DNA from: Amphirosellinia nigrospora
Taxonomy: Eukaryota > Ascomycota > Sordariomycetes > Xylariales > Xylariaceae
Reading direction: 5' to 3'
Length of the DNA: 64,000 nucleotides
NCBI GenBank assembly: GCA_004123355.1
Contig: SCHM01000001.1
Span: 2,348,001 to 2,412,000, forward strand
The position numbers were made by a program, and so were the translations under genes. The notes under the pieces are model-generated. The model searched no databases and was not told where the DNA came from. It worked only from the letters and a program-made list of their open reading frames with translations. Shown here piece by piece: positions 12,082 to 24,175 of the stretch. Position 1 is the stretch's first letter. The number at the start of each line of letters is the position of its first letter.

Positions 12082-13630
12082 TCACATACGCCCAAACTTT
12101 CCCCATTTTCTCTTCATATCTAGCCTAAGCTTAGAGCAGCTATCATATGCGTTAGTGGCATGGTCAAGGTCGGAGACGAAGATATATGAGCGTGCCCGAC
12201 AATCGGGAGGAAGAAGCACGTCGTGAGTGAGGCGGAGCGCATCATTGGCGCCGTTGGGGTCAACGATGACTTTGAGCAAGGCCTAGGATCGCGGCACGAC
12301 AGCGCTTGAAGTATGTTACCGCACATTTATGACCGATGCTGGTCTCGTATTCCCAGGTCGACGTCACAAGGCGCGCCGGCAAGGACCGCCTTCTCTGCTG
12401 GTCACTCCTCGGCGGCTCGTCGGGATTCGCAATCGGCATAGTCCCTGCTGCCATCTCGGGAGGTATCTCCAGCAACTGTTCCATCCTACCGAGTAGTTTG
12501 GCGCCCATCCGGAGAACGTTGACGGTGGAGTTGAGTGTATGGTCGAATGAGTCTGACGGAACAGCGTACAGGTCATCCAGTTCGAAGTGTCCGATCATGC
12601 TATGACTTGGGAACATGAAATCCACGTCAGCGCCCCCTAGGCCGCTGGCGAGCGGTGTCGTCTCGGAACCGCCGAAGTTGAACGAAAAACGTTGTGTGGG
12701 CAGTGGTGACGCTAAAAGACTCTGGAGCATCTTTTCCGACAAAGACACCATAAGCTTCAGGCACAGTATATAGCACTGCGCCGCCATCGACCCTGTTTAC
12801 AGTCCATGTACACATCGAACGGAGTCTGAGCCGCTTGGAATTGGGGCTTGGATCTCATGTGATCGAGCGTCAATAATCTCAGAAAGGCGTCAAAGGCGCT
12901 GAATACTTCGCCAACAGGATCTAGGTGTAACTTGTCAGCGGCTCACATGTTTCGATAGTTTGACATGTGGGTAATAATACATTGTAGGGTGTCTCGGTTT
13001 GGCTGATCTCTCGTCACCTTCCTCAACATTCCCTCCAAGGCCTGGCATACGTTGGCTAGGCGAGCTGAAAGATCAGCCGCCCCGTCGGCGGTGGAGAACG
13101 CCGCCTCGCCCAAACCCGAATTCCCTGAAAATGTGCTGCCGGTGGTCGTTGATGATGTCGAAGTGTCTGCACCCTGGATGGGTGCCAAGACATGGTCTAT
13201 AAGGGGCGGGATGTCCATGGCCTCCCAAGGCGATGGAATACTAGGGAAAAATTCGTCGAATTGCAACATGTCGCCACCGATAGTCTCGAACACGCCGGAG
13301 TGATGGCTCGGCGCCGGAGTCACCGGCCCAGGGCGAGCATGGTCCATGGTCTCGCTACTGTTCTTGCTCGGCTGCTTGCTGGATCGGGCACTGTAAACGC
13401 ATTCCACACCGGCCCGGCGGCAGCGTAGGCATGGTACCAAGGATGTCTTACTCCCGGCACATCGTAGCTTTTGTTGGTGGCATCGATCGCATGATTTTCG
13501 TAGCGATCGGCCGGAGTATGTCTAAGGTTAACGGCCCACTCTTGGTCAACAGGGGGCACCCGGGAGCCGATTCCGCGTTTCTTTCATCCTGATCATCCGA
13601 CGTTACAGCGATGCTATGGCTCATGGTCAT
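12082..13630 (-). CDS. AflR-like Zn2Cys6 transcription factor (cluster regulator candidate)
   Basis: This is a fungal binuclear zinc-cluster activator. The zinc knuckle is at about 13493-13385: CDRCHQQKLRCAG, then VPCLRCRRAGVECVYS, with six Cys in the C-x2-C-x6-C ... C-x2-C-x6-C pattern of AflR-type regulators. A Ser/Thr/Gly-rich linker follows (TSTSSTTTGSTFSGNSG), then SARLANVCQALEGMLRKV and the C-terminal regulatory region with CYILCLKLMVSLSEKMLQSLL, LGRMEQLLEIPP and AILGLAQ. The reading frame shifts near 12945, between about 12830 and 12730, and at about 12275, where the tail continues to 12082. The N-terminus is unclear. An ATG at 13630 opens MTMSHSIAVTSDDQDERNAE in a different frame from the zinc cluster. 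It is the only cluster-type regulator seen, so it probably controls some or all of the region. Confidence 0.82.
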
Positions 13631-14510
13631 TCGATTAATTGTGAGAGCAAAAAGTCTTTGGGTTGGGTAAGAGATCAGTCAGGCACTCAAGCAAAGCCTA
13701 CTCCAGACGTAAAGTAAGTATACAACATGTACGCCTCAGGCTCGCAGCGCCAGCCCTTCGAATGGCATTCTAACAATAATCTTACACTAGTCATATAAAC
13801 GATGGACAAGGGTTTCCGACGACACGGTAAGAGGGGCAAGGGGGCCCGGGACGCATCAATACGGCGGACCGCATAGTGTCCCGCTCGCCACATGAATCCC
13901 TGTTTAGGAAATAAAATGCTTGGCGGCTGTGCCTGTCTGCTGGTAACGTTCGATCCGCGCAACTTAGATGTTGGTCGGCTTGCGTCTACATACGATATGG
14001 CGGTCGACAATTAGCCAGCATATTTATCTAAGCATTATCCGTATATTTAACCCTCAAGGTGGGTAAGCTTACTTTCGCACCCTGGCCTTCAAGGCAGGTA
14101 GCTAAGCCTTTTTGAAAAGGGTACCACTGGTAATACTCCGATAGGGCCTCCCGCGTAAACGCTTGTGCTAACCACATCTGGTGTCTTGGCTTCAGCCATG
14201 TCTCAAGTCATTAGTTCCTTATTTTTTTGTCATACAAGCTGCAAGGTATATAACTGGTAGACATCAAGCGATACTGCTGACCGCATAACCCTCATATAGT
14301 AATCGTTATGTAGTTGCTGGCCAGTTATACTTGACGTCAAATTCAAAACTTGACGCAATAGTTCTGCTGTAACGCCGTGGAGGAAACTCTAGCTATGAAT
14401 ACACGAGTAGAGAAATTAAGCACTTTAGTCTATCATGGTCTTTGTTCTCATCTTGCTATCCTCTCTCTAACGCCTTTTTTGCCCTCATCTAAACTAACAC
14501 CGATCTCAGC
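13631..14510. other. Upstream region of the regulator gene
   Basis: This spans the promoter side of the Zn2Cys6 gene and the 3' side of the phosphate carrier. A CRE-type palindrome TGACGTCA lies at 14332-14339, nearer the carrier's 3' end than any start. No gene is seen. Confidence 0.45.
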
Positions 14511-15779
14511 CTATTTGGCGATCTCAACAGAATTGGTAGCACCTGAAGCTGCAGTCAGTCTTTGAAACGGGTGGCAGAAGAGAGCGGAGCGTGAGCCTAC
14601 CTAATGCTTTCTTGATGTCACCATAGATGGCGAATTGACCAGCAGTAAGTCCACCGACCATAAACAGACGTGTCGGAAGGCCAGCGAAGGATCCGCGTAC
14701 ACCAAGCTCACCGGCGATCTTGACTAGGCGGGAAATTGTACTCTCACCGGGTAGACCTTTGGTCTTGTTTATCTTAGATAGCATAGTATCGGCCGGCTGG
14801 GATACAATAGCGGCTGCAAAACCAGCCAAAAGACCTGAGCCCAAGTTGACGCCAGTGAGGGCACCACCCGAGAGTTTGGATTTGTCAAACTGAGCGAGGA
14901 TGGTTTCAGAGACCTTCTCAAACGCCACAAACTTTGTTACCGTATAAGGAATCCTGCATGGCTCATGTAAGTTACCAATCATATTTGGGCGACCAACCTG
15001 GCCGCCGTGACACATTGGGGCGGAGGGGGAGTGGGGATTTAGATGTGGGGGAACGTACTGCTTAAACAAGATAGGACCGAAGCCGGCGTAAAAGGCGCCA
15101 ATGCCCTCGGTAGTGAGAATCTTGCCAAAGCCATCTATCAGACCCTTGGCGTAACCAGGCGTGGAGACGAGGCGGATACGTGTAGCTTCTAAAGGACATA
15201 GAGCTATGGAAGCAAAAAACTCAGCCGATGCGGCGGAAACAGAATAGACGGCGGTGCGGTTCTGGCGAGCCTTCTCTATGCCGATGAAATCAATGGATTG
15301 CTTCTTGAAAAACTCATAACCACCGAACTTGAAAGCTCCCTGGACAAAATAACCAGTGAATGTTGGACCGAAGCCAGTTAGAAGCGCACGAGCGCCTTCG
15401 GTCTGGATGACCTGGCGGAACCCGCCAATCATGCCACGGTTGTAGGTCGCAGGATCAAGTTGTATTCTAGTCTTAACGCTGTGATATGGCGTTAGCGGGG
15501 CTGGCTATGAGTCCTACATATATATGTCGGCAGATGGTGCAAAGTGCATGATTGAGCGTGATGCATGACGGTCGGACAGGACGGGACAAGACGAAGCAAT
15601 AAGCAAGAGGTAAGACAAGACAAGACAAGACGAGACAAGACGTACACATCCACAGGGGTGAAGGCGCCGTGAGTAACAGAGCAACCGAGAGCGCCGGCGA
15701 GGGCAAAGCGAGAGTAGAGCGCCAGACCCTCTGGCTTCTTCTCGAGGGCGCCCTGGATGGGCGCAGGAGCGGTTGCCAT
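14511..15779 (-). CDS. Mitochondrial phosphate carrier (MCF family, Mir1/Pic2-like)
   Basis: This inner-membrane carrier imports phosphate into mitochondria. Three mitochondrial-carrier repeats are seen. The first has [31 protein letters not shown] (Px[DE]xx[KR]). The second has [19 protein letters not shown]. The third has [16 protein letters not shown]. The phosphate-carrier style [27 protein letters not shown] and [16 protein letters not shown] are also present. The start at 15779 gives [18 protein letters not shown]. Intron 1 is 15479-15645. Intron 2 is near 14955-15060 and happens to stay open in frame, so a naive call inserts about 34 foreign residues. Intron 3 is near 14546-14602, leaving a last exon [11 protein letters not shown] ending at 14511. 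No frameshift is seen, unlike most neighbours. It is probably housekeeping, though it lies between the two halves of the metabolite region. Confidence 0.93.
15612..15642. repeat. AAGAC pentanucleotide microsatellite in carrier intron 1
   Basis: Imperfect tandem AAGAC units (GTCTT on the coding strand) lie just inside the 5' splice site of intron 1 of the phosphate carrier, making a pyrimidine-rich tract there. Confidence 0.85.
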
Positions 15780-15801
15780 GTTGTGACGGATAGCGATGAT
15801 G

Positions 15802-15824
15802 ATCAATCAATCAATCAATCAATC
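15802..15824. repeat. ATCA tetranucleotide microsatellite upstream of the phosphate carrier
   Basis: About five and a half tandem ATCA units lie some 20 bp upstream of the carrier start codon, probably in its 5' UTR. Confidence 0.9.
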
Positions 15825-17763
15825 AGCAGCACACAGACAACGAAGGATGAATAATGAATGCGACGAGCGCGAGCGCGATCGGAGACTACGACGCAGCCGA
15901 TTGATTGAAAGCACAAAGCAGCGCACAACAGAGTAGAGAGACAAGGGAAAGGAAGGGAGGCAGGCCTCGGATCAGGCAGACGAACGCGTTGGTTGTTGTC
16001 AGGACTGGGAGGAGTGAGAGAACTGGGAGTGGTAGCGGAGGTGGAAGTAAAGGCGGTGGTGACTTGGGCGACTAGAACTGTAGGGGGAGGTACAGTGAGC
16101 GACTTGATTGTGGTGGTGAATGAGATGGCTGACTGCATGTGCGCAAGTGGCTGGCCAACAATCAATCTGGCCGTATCTGTATGACATGTGCAGTAGGTAT
16201 AGGTAATATGAGGACCCCCACTAACCCCACTAGGCATCTTGCTTATGATATCTTCATCATTTTATTAACTAGGTACTTACTGATTTGTTAGTTATACTGT
16301 TTAAGCTCATTTATTGAGGTATATTTTGTTCTCCAAACCATGCATTTGAGCACGTATCTAAGTAGGTACCTCCTTAAGGTATCCAGGTCGGTTGAATGTC
16401 CATGATAAGTTGATGAAGAGACTAAATTGGTCGAGCTTGACATGTTAAACTTCATAATTAATTGTATTTGCCTGAAGAGCCGCTCTCTCCCTTAATCTAA
16501 TCGGCTGCACAATAAAATTCCCATATAAACATTGAGAAGTTGACCCGATTTACTTATATTCAGAAAATATCAATAAGAAAACCCGAGCTGGGAAGTTTCT
16601 GATAAGGCTGCAGAAAATGCCATTGGTACCACACAAACAAATCCACGCAATTTCACAAACAAAAAGCCAAAAGGCAAACCAACACATTGTCGGTAAGCTG
16701 ATGCAGGTGTCGGGTCTGCCGCTTCACTAGAATAGAATAACTGAATCCTATCTGACGCTGGGTCAGTCATCCTGCATCATGCACACGCGGCCAGCTCCTA
16801 GGACCATCATACCAGAATCGCCGAAAATGACGTGGGCTCGTGTAATTTCGCCGAAGATTATGCACTTCAAGGCTCCATCATTGAGCATAACAGACGATGA
16901 AGATACTATGTAGAATGTATGGCGGAGATGTGGCGCCTATGTATCCTAAACAGTCAGCCACGCTCGTTCATATCCCGAGACATCACTATGCGGCAATGTG
17001 TAGACGAGGCTAAATCCTCCTGTATGGAACTTTTACTATGGACTGTAATTCAACAAAACTCGGCCCCGAGGCACGTGAACTCGAGCTGAGGTGTCTACAT
17101 GTCACAAGACGCGAGGGAGGCAGCACGTCAAAGAGATAAGACATAGTCTACGAGTGTCTATCTCGTCCAGAAGTTACAGGGGGTTTCTGATAATACCATC
17201 TGCGGCCCACCCTTATTTGTATTGTAGCCTTGTCCGCCTGACACCTGCATAGATCACCCTTACCGAGAATAAGCAGCCATGGAACTAACCTCGGCAGACT
17301 GCGTTATCAAGCAGCTGAGCTCTAAGTCGACGGTTCCCTTTTTAGATCGGCATGACTGGCTAGAACGTTCATCCTTACTAATAGCCACGTTAAGTGACTA
17401 CGGCACATCCCGAGAAGGACAGCCATAGGGCAGGGGCTCCACGTTCAGCAGTTCACTGAACGACACGGTAGCATCAGATGAGCTATCATACCCCCCAACA
17501 CAGCCTTCACGCTGGCCTTCCTTGCTGTAGAGTTTCTGAGTACCAGACTCCCGGGCAAGCCACGAGGGCGACGAAATTAGGGTCACTAATATTAGAACGT
17601 GTCCAGTCAGCTTTAGTCTCGTAATTGTTGGAAGTCCGTAGGCATAGACCATGAAATAATTTCTTTATAAAGAACTCAGGCGAAGGTGCAGATCGTGCTG
17701 GTTTGGGCCAACCTACGAGACCATCGCCTCCCGTATCTTTTGGTGTAAGTCATAATCAGCATC
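15825..17763. promoter_or_regulatory. Long divergent intergenic region (phosphate carrier / BBE oxidase)
   Basis: About 1.9 kb with no supported gene. The first 400 bp, next to the carrier, is purine-rich on the plus strand and gives short low-complexity open frames. TAGGTAC-type words occur near 16270 and 16360. The BBE oxidase promoter should lie at the right end. Confidence 0.45.
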
Positions 17764-19611
17764 ATGTTGTTTCGAGGATCAACTGCAGCCAAGCTTGGAG
17801 CTATCCTCCTCTACTTTAATGGGGGTCAGGCAACTACTGCATCATGCAAGTACCTACCTGGGGATGCTGGATGGCCAACGGTGCATCAGTGGTCATCGTT
17901 GAATCAAACTGTGGGGGTAGGTTGATTGCAACCGTCCCCCAAGCAAGCGTCTGTCATAATGCACCATACGGGGACTATAATGCATCGATGTGCGAGGAGC
18001 TGCAGGCCTCTTGGGACTTCCCCCAGACCTAGTACGTTTCCCGTCTCGCTAGAATCTTACCTACAGGAGAAAAGTCTTGGCTAAACCAATCCGCAGTTTG
18101 CTCAAGCCTGCAGAGATGATGAATCCGTACTTCCAAAACCAGTCCTGCGACCCCTGGACCCCGATAAACCGAACATGCGAGCTCGGGAACTACGCCTCTT
18201 ACTCTATCAACGTGACCGGAATTAACGACGTTCGTGCCGGGCTTACCTTTGCCCAGAAGAACAACGTTCGGCTAGTGATCCGAAGCACAGGCCACGAGTA
18301 AGCGAAAGCCTCCCCACGTGGTATCCAAGCCCTCGCTGACACCCACCATCACAGTTATACGGGGAAATCAACCGGCAAGGGCGCACTATCTTTGTGGATG
18401 CATAATCTGCGGAGCATCGAAATATTGAAGAACTACACAAGCGCTGGCTATAGCGGCCCCGCCGCCAAGGTGGGCCCCGGGGCGATCGGCGGCGAGGTCT
18501 ACGAAGCTCTCCACCCTCATGGATACATGGCGGTTGGCGGAGACTGCCCTAGCGTAGCATGGGGAGGAGGCTACTCTCAGGGGGTGGCCACTCACTGCTG
18601 AACAGTGTGTTCGGAATGGCGGCCGACCAAGTCCTGGAATGGGAGGTCATAACACCCGAAGGCAAACACTTGATCGCAACTCCTACCCAAAATTCTGACC
18701 TGTACTGGGCCTTGTCGGGCGGGGGTGGCGGCACTTTTGGTGTCGTTATCAGCATGATTTCCAAGATCTACCCGGAGACCCAGACCGTTGGAGGCGGCAC
18801 TCTGACCTTCAACAACTCGGTCGTGGGGAACGACACATACTGGAAGGCCGTGGGCACCATGTTCGGCCACCTACCCACGTACGTCGACGGACACAACTCG
18901 TTCGATTTTGAGGTTGCCCAATCTGCGGTGACTGTCAACAGCATTACGATGCTGGGCGGTAACGCCTCGACCGTCGAGACAATGATGGCCCCTTTCCTGT
19001 CCGAGCTGCGTGGCTATGGAATAGCCTATGATTTCAAACCTGTCACGTCAGCGTCGTATTTCGACCACTTTTCCATGGACTTCGGACCTCTGCCCTATGG
19101 CACTTATCCGCCAACCACTCTTTTCAGCAGCCGCCTAATTCCTCGAGCCAACGTCGAAACGGAGCAAGGCCGAACCAACCTCACAAACGCGCTCAAGGAA
19201 ACTCTTAACGATGAGTTCTTCATCGGGTGCCACGCACTAAACGTAAACACCCAGAAGCATCCCGACAACTCCGTCAACCCAGCGTGGCGAGACGCCATCA
19301 CCATTTGCATATACCTCGGGCTCTGGCCGTTCACGGCCCCATTGTCGCAGAATCTGGCCGACAGGCAGCGCCTGGTCGACTACGTCATCCCCACACTAGA
19401 AGCCGCAACGCCAGGAGGTGGAGTATACTTGAACGAAGTAGACTCCGGATACAAGGGCAACTGGAGACAGACGTTCTATGGCTCAAACTACGACCGTCTT
19501 CTGCAGATCAAGGACAAATATGATCCTACACACTCCCTCTGGGGATACACCGCCATCGGAAGCGATTACTGGTATCTGAACGACGACTCGAGACTTTGCC
19601 GTGCCTATTAG
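17764..19611 (+). CDS. Secreted FAD-linked oxidase, berberine bridge enzyme (BBE/VAO) family
   Basis: This flavin oxidase of the VAO fold is related to berberine-bridge-like tailoring oxidases such as solanapyrone synthase. A signal-like N-terminus (MLFRGSTAAKLGAILLYF) starts at 17764. The FAD-binding half includes MNPYFQNQSCDPW, VRLVIRSTGHDYTGKSTG (the His expected to bind FAD, spanning intron 18298-18354) and GGDCPSVAWGGGYSQGGGHS. The Cys of this last segment is the usual second covalent FAD link, so bicovalent FAD is likely. The substrate half ends YDPTHSLWGYTAIGSDYW and a stop at 19609-19611. Two frame breaks fall in G runs, at about 17925 (TVGG/RLIATV) and about 18582 (SQGGG/HSLL). A break or very short intron lies at 18032-18066. 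Several N-x-S/T sites fit secretion. It is a candidate for a late oxidation or cyclisation (inference). Confidence 0.9.
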
Positions 19612-22321
19612 GCACGTCATCGTCATTCCTCCTGAATCTACTTCACTGAAGTAGTTATACTAGCGCACAGGAGGACAATTCGCTTCTTTCTTCTCACAGC
19701 ATATTTCCCGGGTTATATGTGTAACAATTACGACTTGTACTTTTGTTATGTTCATTCCTTGGATCTCTATAGATAGGTGTTTTCTGGGTTTTGTTTATTA
19801 TTGTTTATCCGGGTTTCGTTAGATTGGGTATTAGACAGGCAGTGATAGATAGACTTCTACTATGGACCACTCCATATATACTTGCCGGCGCGTCTTCAAT
19901 AGGGGTCTCTACTACCAAGAGGTGTTTTTTTTCTATTTAGAGTCCTGGTCTAGTCCTCCCTTGCGGCAGCCAGGGAGTGACCAACTTCGAGACCGGGCAG
20001 TCTGTAGGAGAACCAATTGATTACCGAATTCGTTGATCATCTGTATTAGTGCAGCCCCTCGAAAGTGCAAGGTAGTCAAGTCCCTACTAGGTGCGGCATA
20101 GTGTGACGGGTTCTTGTGTCCAAGGGTCTAGAAAAGACGTGCGCAATTGATAATTCTCTTAGAATCTCAAGGGTCTCCAGTTTCTCAATCCTCTCTATGA
20201 CATGAACTCGTCCTTCTCTCTCTATATCAGGGACCCTCTGATGGGGTAGGCCATCTATACTTTTTGCCAGGAACAGAAATCTAGACACACGGATCAGGCC
20301 AGACAAATAGACTCTCTGTATATAGTCATGTAGTCACATGGAGCCCACGGAGATGGCTTCACTGGTTCTCCGAGCAACAACAGACGTCTACACCCTACCC
20401 TTACGAGGTCCCTGACACTTGTTTGTGTATCACACGGGCAAGCCATAGAACGTATCCACAGAGCAACACAGAGTCCTAGTCGCTGATTACTCTCCTAGAA
20501 TTATCGTGGGCTAAGACATGAGCTTGATAGCAGAGTAGCACTGCCTAGAATAGCCTCGACCCCTTTTGAAGAGTCATACACTCGGAGGCCTGCGAGCAGG
20601 AAAGACTACCAAAATAACTTCATAAACTGAGGCATGGGCGAAGCTACATTGAATGAACTGAACTCCAAATCAGTTCCAGGCAATTGAGCACAAGTCCTTG
20701 TCACATGTTGCACAAAGCTCTCTAGCTCTACCTCTCTCGGCGTAACTTGGTCATATACAGATAATCTGTTTGTTCGTGGCTTCGTGATACTCTATTTATA
20801 GACAGTCCTTAAGCCTGTCTTTCAGCCAGGCCTCCTATTGTATTAGTCCTTCTCCGCGGAGGCCTATTGCCTGTGATCTATCGAGGTGTCACACGGATCT
20901 CGCCTATTAACATAATACGAGGCTGACGGGGCCTTGCAAATATCATGAGTCTCAGCCACTCACCGAAGGCCGAAATTAAGCATTAAAACATGCAAATTAC
21001 GGAGACACAAGTCTACGGAGGTTATTGAGGCTGTGGGATAAATACGAGGTTATTTTGAGCATGAAAGGGATAGAATCCACTTGCCTAAAATTATGGAAAC
21101 ATAGATCTCCATGGCACCCCTGCGGCCATAGATGATTATTAGTCAAATTGAATCTATTCCAATCCCTCTCCTTAACCCTTGTTACACGAGGCTAATAGTC
21201 TCTTTATCTTCAGTTTTGCGGCTTAGTGTCAGGAGGTTGGTGGCGCTCTAAGTCTTCGTGGAGCTTTATGGCTCTGTAACTCAACTTTATGACGGGGGTT
21301 TATTTGGACAGGTTGTAGAATATGATGTTTTTACCTCTCAAACTAGGGAAAACATGATGAGTTTTCGATGGATATGAATGAGCCACTCTAGAGCAGCTTG
21401 GCATCAAGACAATGACAAGATAGCCTCAGCTGGGGTCTCGCATGGAGATGTTTATTACCGAATAATAAATCAGCCTTCGTTCCCTGTGCCCCTATACTAG
21501 GAGGTAATCTTGCTACTAGTTATCCGCTGCTTAGATTTATTCACTTAAATAGCGAAACGTATGATGGGAACTTAATACACTCTGGTCGTATAATCTCGAC
21601 ACTAGTATTAGTATATGCTAGGTACCTATCAAGTGCCAAAAACAAAAGGATATCACATTCATTTCTTTTATTTCTGTTTTCCCCTGGTTACTAGCGATGA
21701 TGTAGGCTTGATAACTAAGTTTATAATCACGAAGATCTAGCTGGTGGTGTTATACGTATCTCGCCTACGGCTTCAGCCCTTGAATATTTGTACCACTTGG
21801 AGCTATTCCGACTACACGAGCCAACGGAGGTTCGTTGGGGTAATCCGATGTTTGTGTAAATATATGCTAGTCAGGTCCGAGTGCTCTGCTAGAGAATCTA
21901 CAGAGTAAGAGCTCCTTTGACGACACAGCCAGTTATTACATTTGAAGGAATGAAGTTATTCCCAATCCCTTAAATCGAGCCCTTGTAACAGGTGATGAGA
22001 CAGTTAATATGATAACTGTTGAAAATAGGTGGCCCGACAACCCCACACACTCCTATATTAACCCATACATACTGAGGCGTAAGCCTCAGTCTGACGCCTA
22101 GAATCTGGTCCTTAATACAATGACTATTACAAGACCCAACTCCCAGGGCCAAGGCAAGACAACCGTGTACGACGGCATTGACAAAGTTTCAAATGATCAC
22201 CATATTCTGTATTTGGCATGCCAAGCCGTGACTTAAGCAGCATAATCACCATGTTGAACCAGCTCGTGCCGTATTGATATTCTGTACAGAATTTACTGTT
22301 GTCAAGCACGCCCTTTCCCAC
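19612..22321. other. 2.7-kb gene-free stretch
   Basis: All frames are interrupted at short intervals and no open frame carries a recognisable motif. The longest, 76 codons on the minus strand at 20076-20306, has no family signature. It may be a decayed mobile element, but I could not find terminal repeats or polymerase motifs. It separates the convergent BBE oxidase and P450-2. Confidence 0.5.
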
Positions 22322-24175
22322 TTAACGAATCCGCTTCCATCGGACCTTCATGTCACGGTCAGGTGGCATGGCGACAGCCCCGGCGTATTGCTCGTCATTG
22401 ACTGCAGGGCGGTCGGAAGGCCTTCCGTCATGGTGCGTCCATTCGAGGAACTCGATGTCGAACTTCGTCACCAAGAGACCAATAGTCATCAGAACTTCAT
22501 GCTTGGCGAAGTGGCGGCCTGGGCACATCGATGCTCCTCCCCCTGTAAAGATTCTTTGTCAGCGACAAGTCATGCGAGTTGGAAGTGTGAGAATAAGCAG
22601 CACTTACCAAAAGGAAAAAAGGATCCCGCGAGCCCTCCATGTTAAATGTGCGCTTCTTGACTGTACGGCCAGTCGCATCCTTCTCGTTCACGTATTTGAT
22701 ATGGCGAGCAGCCCAGAACTGATCGGCTGGGTGATTCTGAACAGACCAGATTTGTTCGTCGTAGTCTACTTGCATGGGTACCTGCAGCATTGTACCCGTC
22801 TTGACGTGGTACTGGTCAATCTTGATCGGCTCTTTTACCTGACGCATAACGTTGAAGGACATGTGTAGACGAAGGATCTCGGAAAAGACAGACTGCAGCA
22901 GCGGTAAGGCCATGAGCTTCTGAGTGTCCATCCTCTCCTTTCCTGTGATAGGGTCCTTGATGAACGTTGTCATGACCTCTGCCCGGATCTCTTGGAATAA
23001 TTCTGGATCACGGATAATTTCGATCAGAACCCACATGGCGATGGGTATGGAATTGGAGTTCTGTCTATTCGTGGAATTCCTCTTAGCCATGCCTCCGGAG
23101 TGTGGGAAAAGTACAAGCTACTTACGCAAAAAGCAGCGTGCTCAGGAAACCGGCTGATGTGTTCTCGCAGAATTTGCTACGCCTCATCCATTTAACGATC
23201 TCACGACAAACACGGGCGCCGAATTGAGGTTCCCAGTCTGAGTCCGCGTCCGGGCCGTCCCAGTCGAAATTTTCGACAGCCGAGTCCATGGCCTTCCTAA
23301 TCATACCGTAGTAACGATCCTGGACCTCATGAGGATAGGACTTCCATAGCCACTTTGGAACACCCAAGACAACTTGAAAATAACGGAATCAAATTCCCAG
23401 AAAGTTTGCAAGAAGTTGGGAAACATATCGAATGCCTTGGGCCCGATCAGAGCCTTCATGGCGCTCTCGGCTACTTGGCCCCGGCATACATCGACGACAC
23501 TTACGGTATTCCATTCTCCAAGTGGCAGAGCGTCAAAGCTCTCGGAGATGAATCGGAAGTAGGACTCACTCATCTTGTTCAAGTGTTGGGGTCGGCTCAA
23601 AAACTCCGAGTGGATATGGTCGTAGTCACGCCAGTGCCGTTGATCTTCAGGCGTGTCCTCGGTGCCTGGAATGGGTACTTTACCTCTTCCTGATTTGTCA
23701 TTTGCAAATCGGGCGATCTCATGCGGTGGTAAGCCATAAATCCTCGGAAGCACTATGCTAAGCATCAACTCCTCGTTGCCGATACTGGGCGACGTCGGAA
23801 GATTTTCTGGACATTTTGAGCTCCGGTAACGAGATAGACAGTTTTGGACCTAGATAAAATTTGGCAACATTGTGTGTTTTTCAAAGCCTGCCTATTCAGT
23901 TTGTGATTCTCATATTAACACCATTGCATCTTAAACCTAGAGGATGCCACAAAGGCCACTTACATAATACGCTCATGAAACTCTTATGGTTGGTCATGTA
24001 TTCATATGTGTTTGTAACATGCGCGTGTCCTTTAGAGCGGCGGTCCGGATGATGGCCAGAATGCCACAGCTGCCAATGCTATAAAATCACAGATGAAAGG
24101 ATTGGACAAGCGACCCGCCACCAAGGCTGGGTGCCGCAAAGAGCGGCTCTCAACAGGTGGAGCTGGAGATGCCAT
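22322..24175 (-). CDS. Cytochrome P450 2 (CYP7/CYP8-like, atypical I-helix)
   Basis: This P450 has the haem loop FGGGASMCPGRHFAKHEV (Cys near 22525), a K-helix ExxR as SEILRLH (near 22870), VPMQVDYDEQIW, QNHPADQFWAARH, and an N-domain with GPKTVYLVTGAQNVQKIF, EELMLSIVLPRIYGLPPHEIARF and SESYFRFISESFDALP. Introns are 23065-23125 and one near 22540-22605. The I-helix reads NSNSIPIAMW and has no acidic-Thr pair, as in the CYP7/CYP8 group. Such enzymes may still hydroxylate or may rearrange substrates. The end is TAA 22322-22324. The start is uncertain: ATG 24175 opens a Pro-rich then hydrophobic segment (FICDFIALAAVAFW) that would serve as membrane anchor, but the link to the first sure motif near 23860 crosses at least two frame changes. 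Further breaks lie near 23790 and 22620. Confidence 0.8.

Noticed and set aside
14332-14339. CRE palindrome TGACGTCA as a functional promoter site
   Set aside because: It lies about 700 bp from the nearest start codon (regulator at 13630) and close to the 3' end of the carrier; an 8-mer can occur by chance.
14955-15060. In-frame insertion of about 34 residues in the phosphate carrier
   Set aside because: The segment begins and ends with splice-like signals, is low-complexity Pro/His, and interrupts a conserved carrier region, so it is an intron that happens to stay open.
20885-21770. Two similar about 22-bp words (near 20886 and 21746) as long terminal repeats
   Set aside because: Similarity does not extend beyond the short word and no polymerase or integrase motif lies between them.
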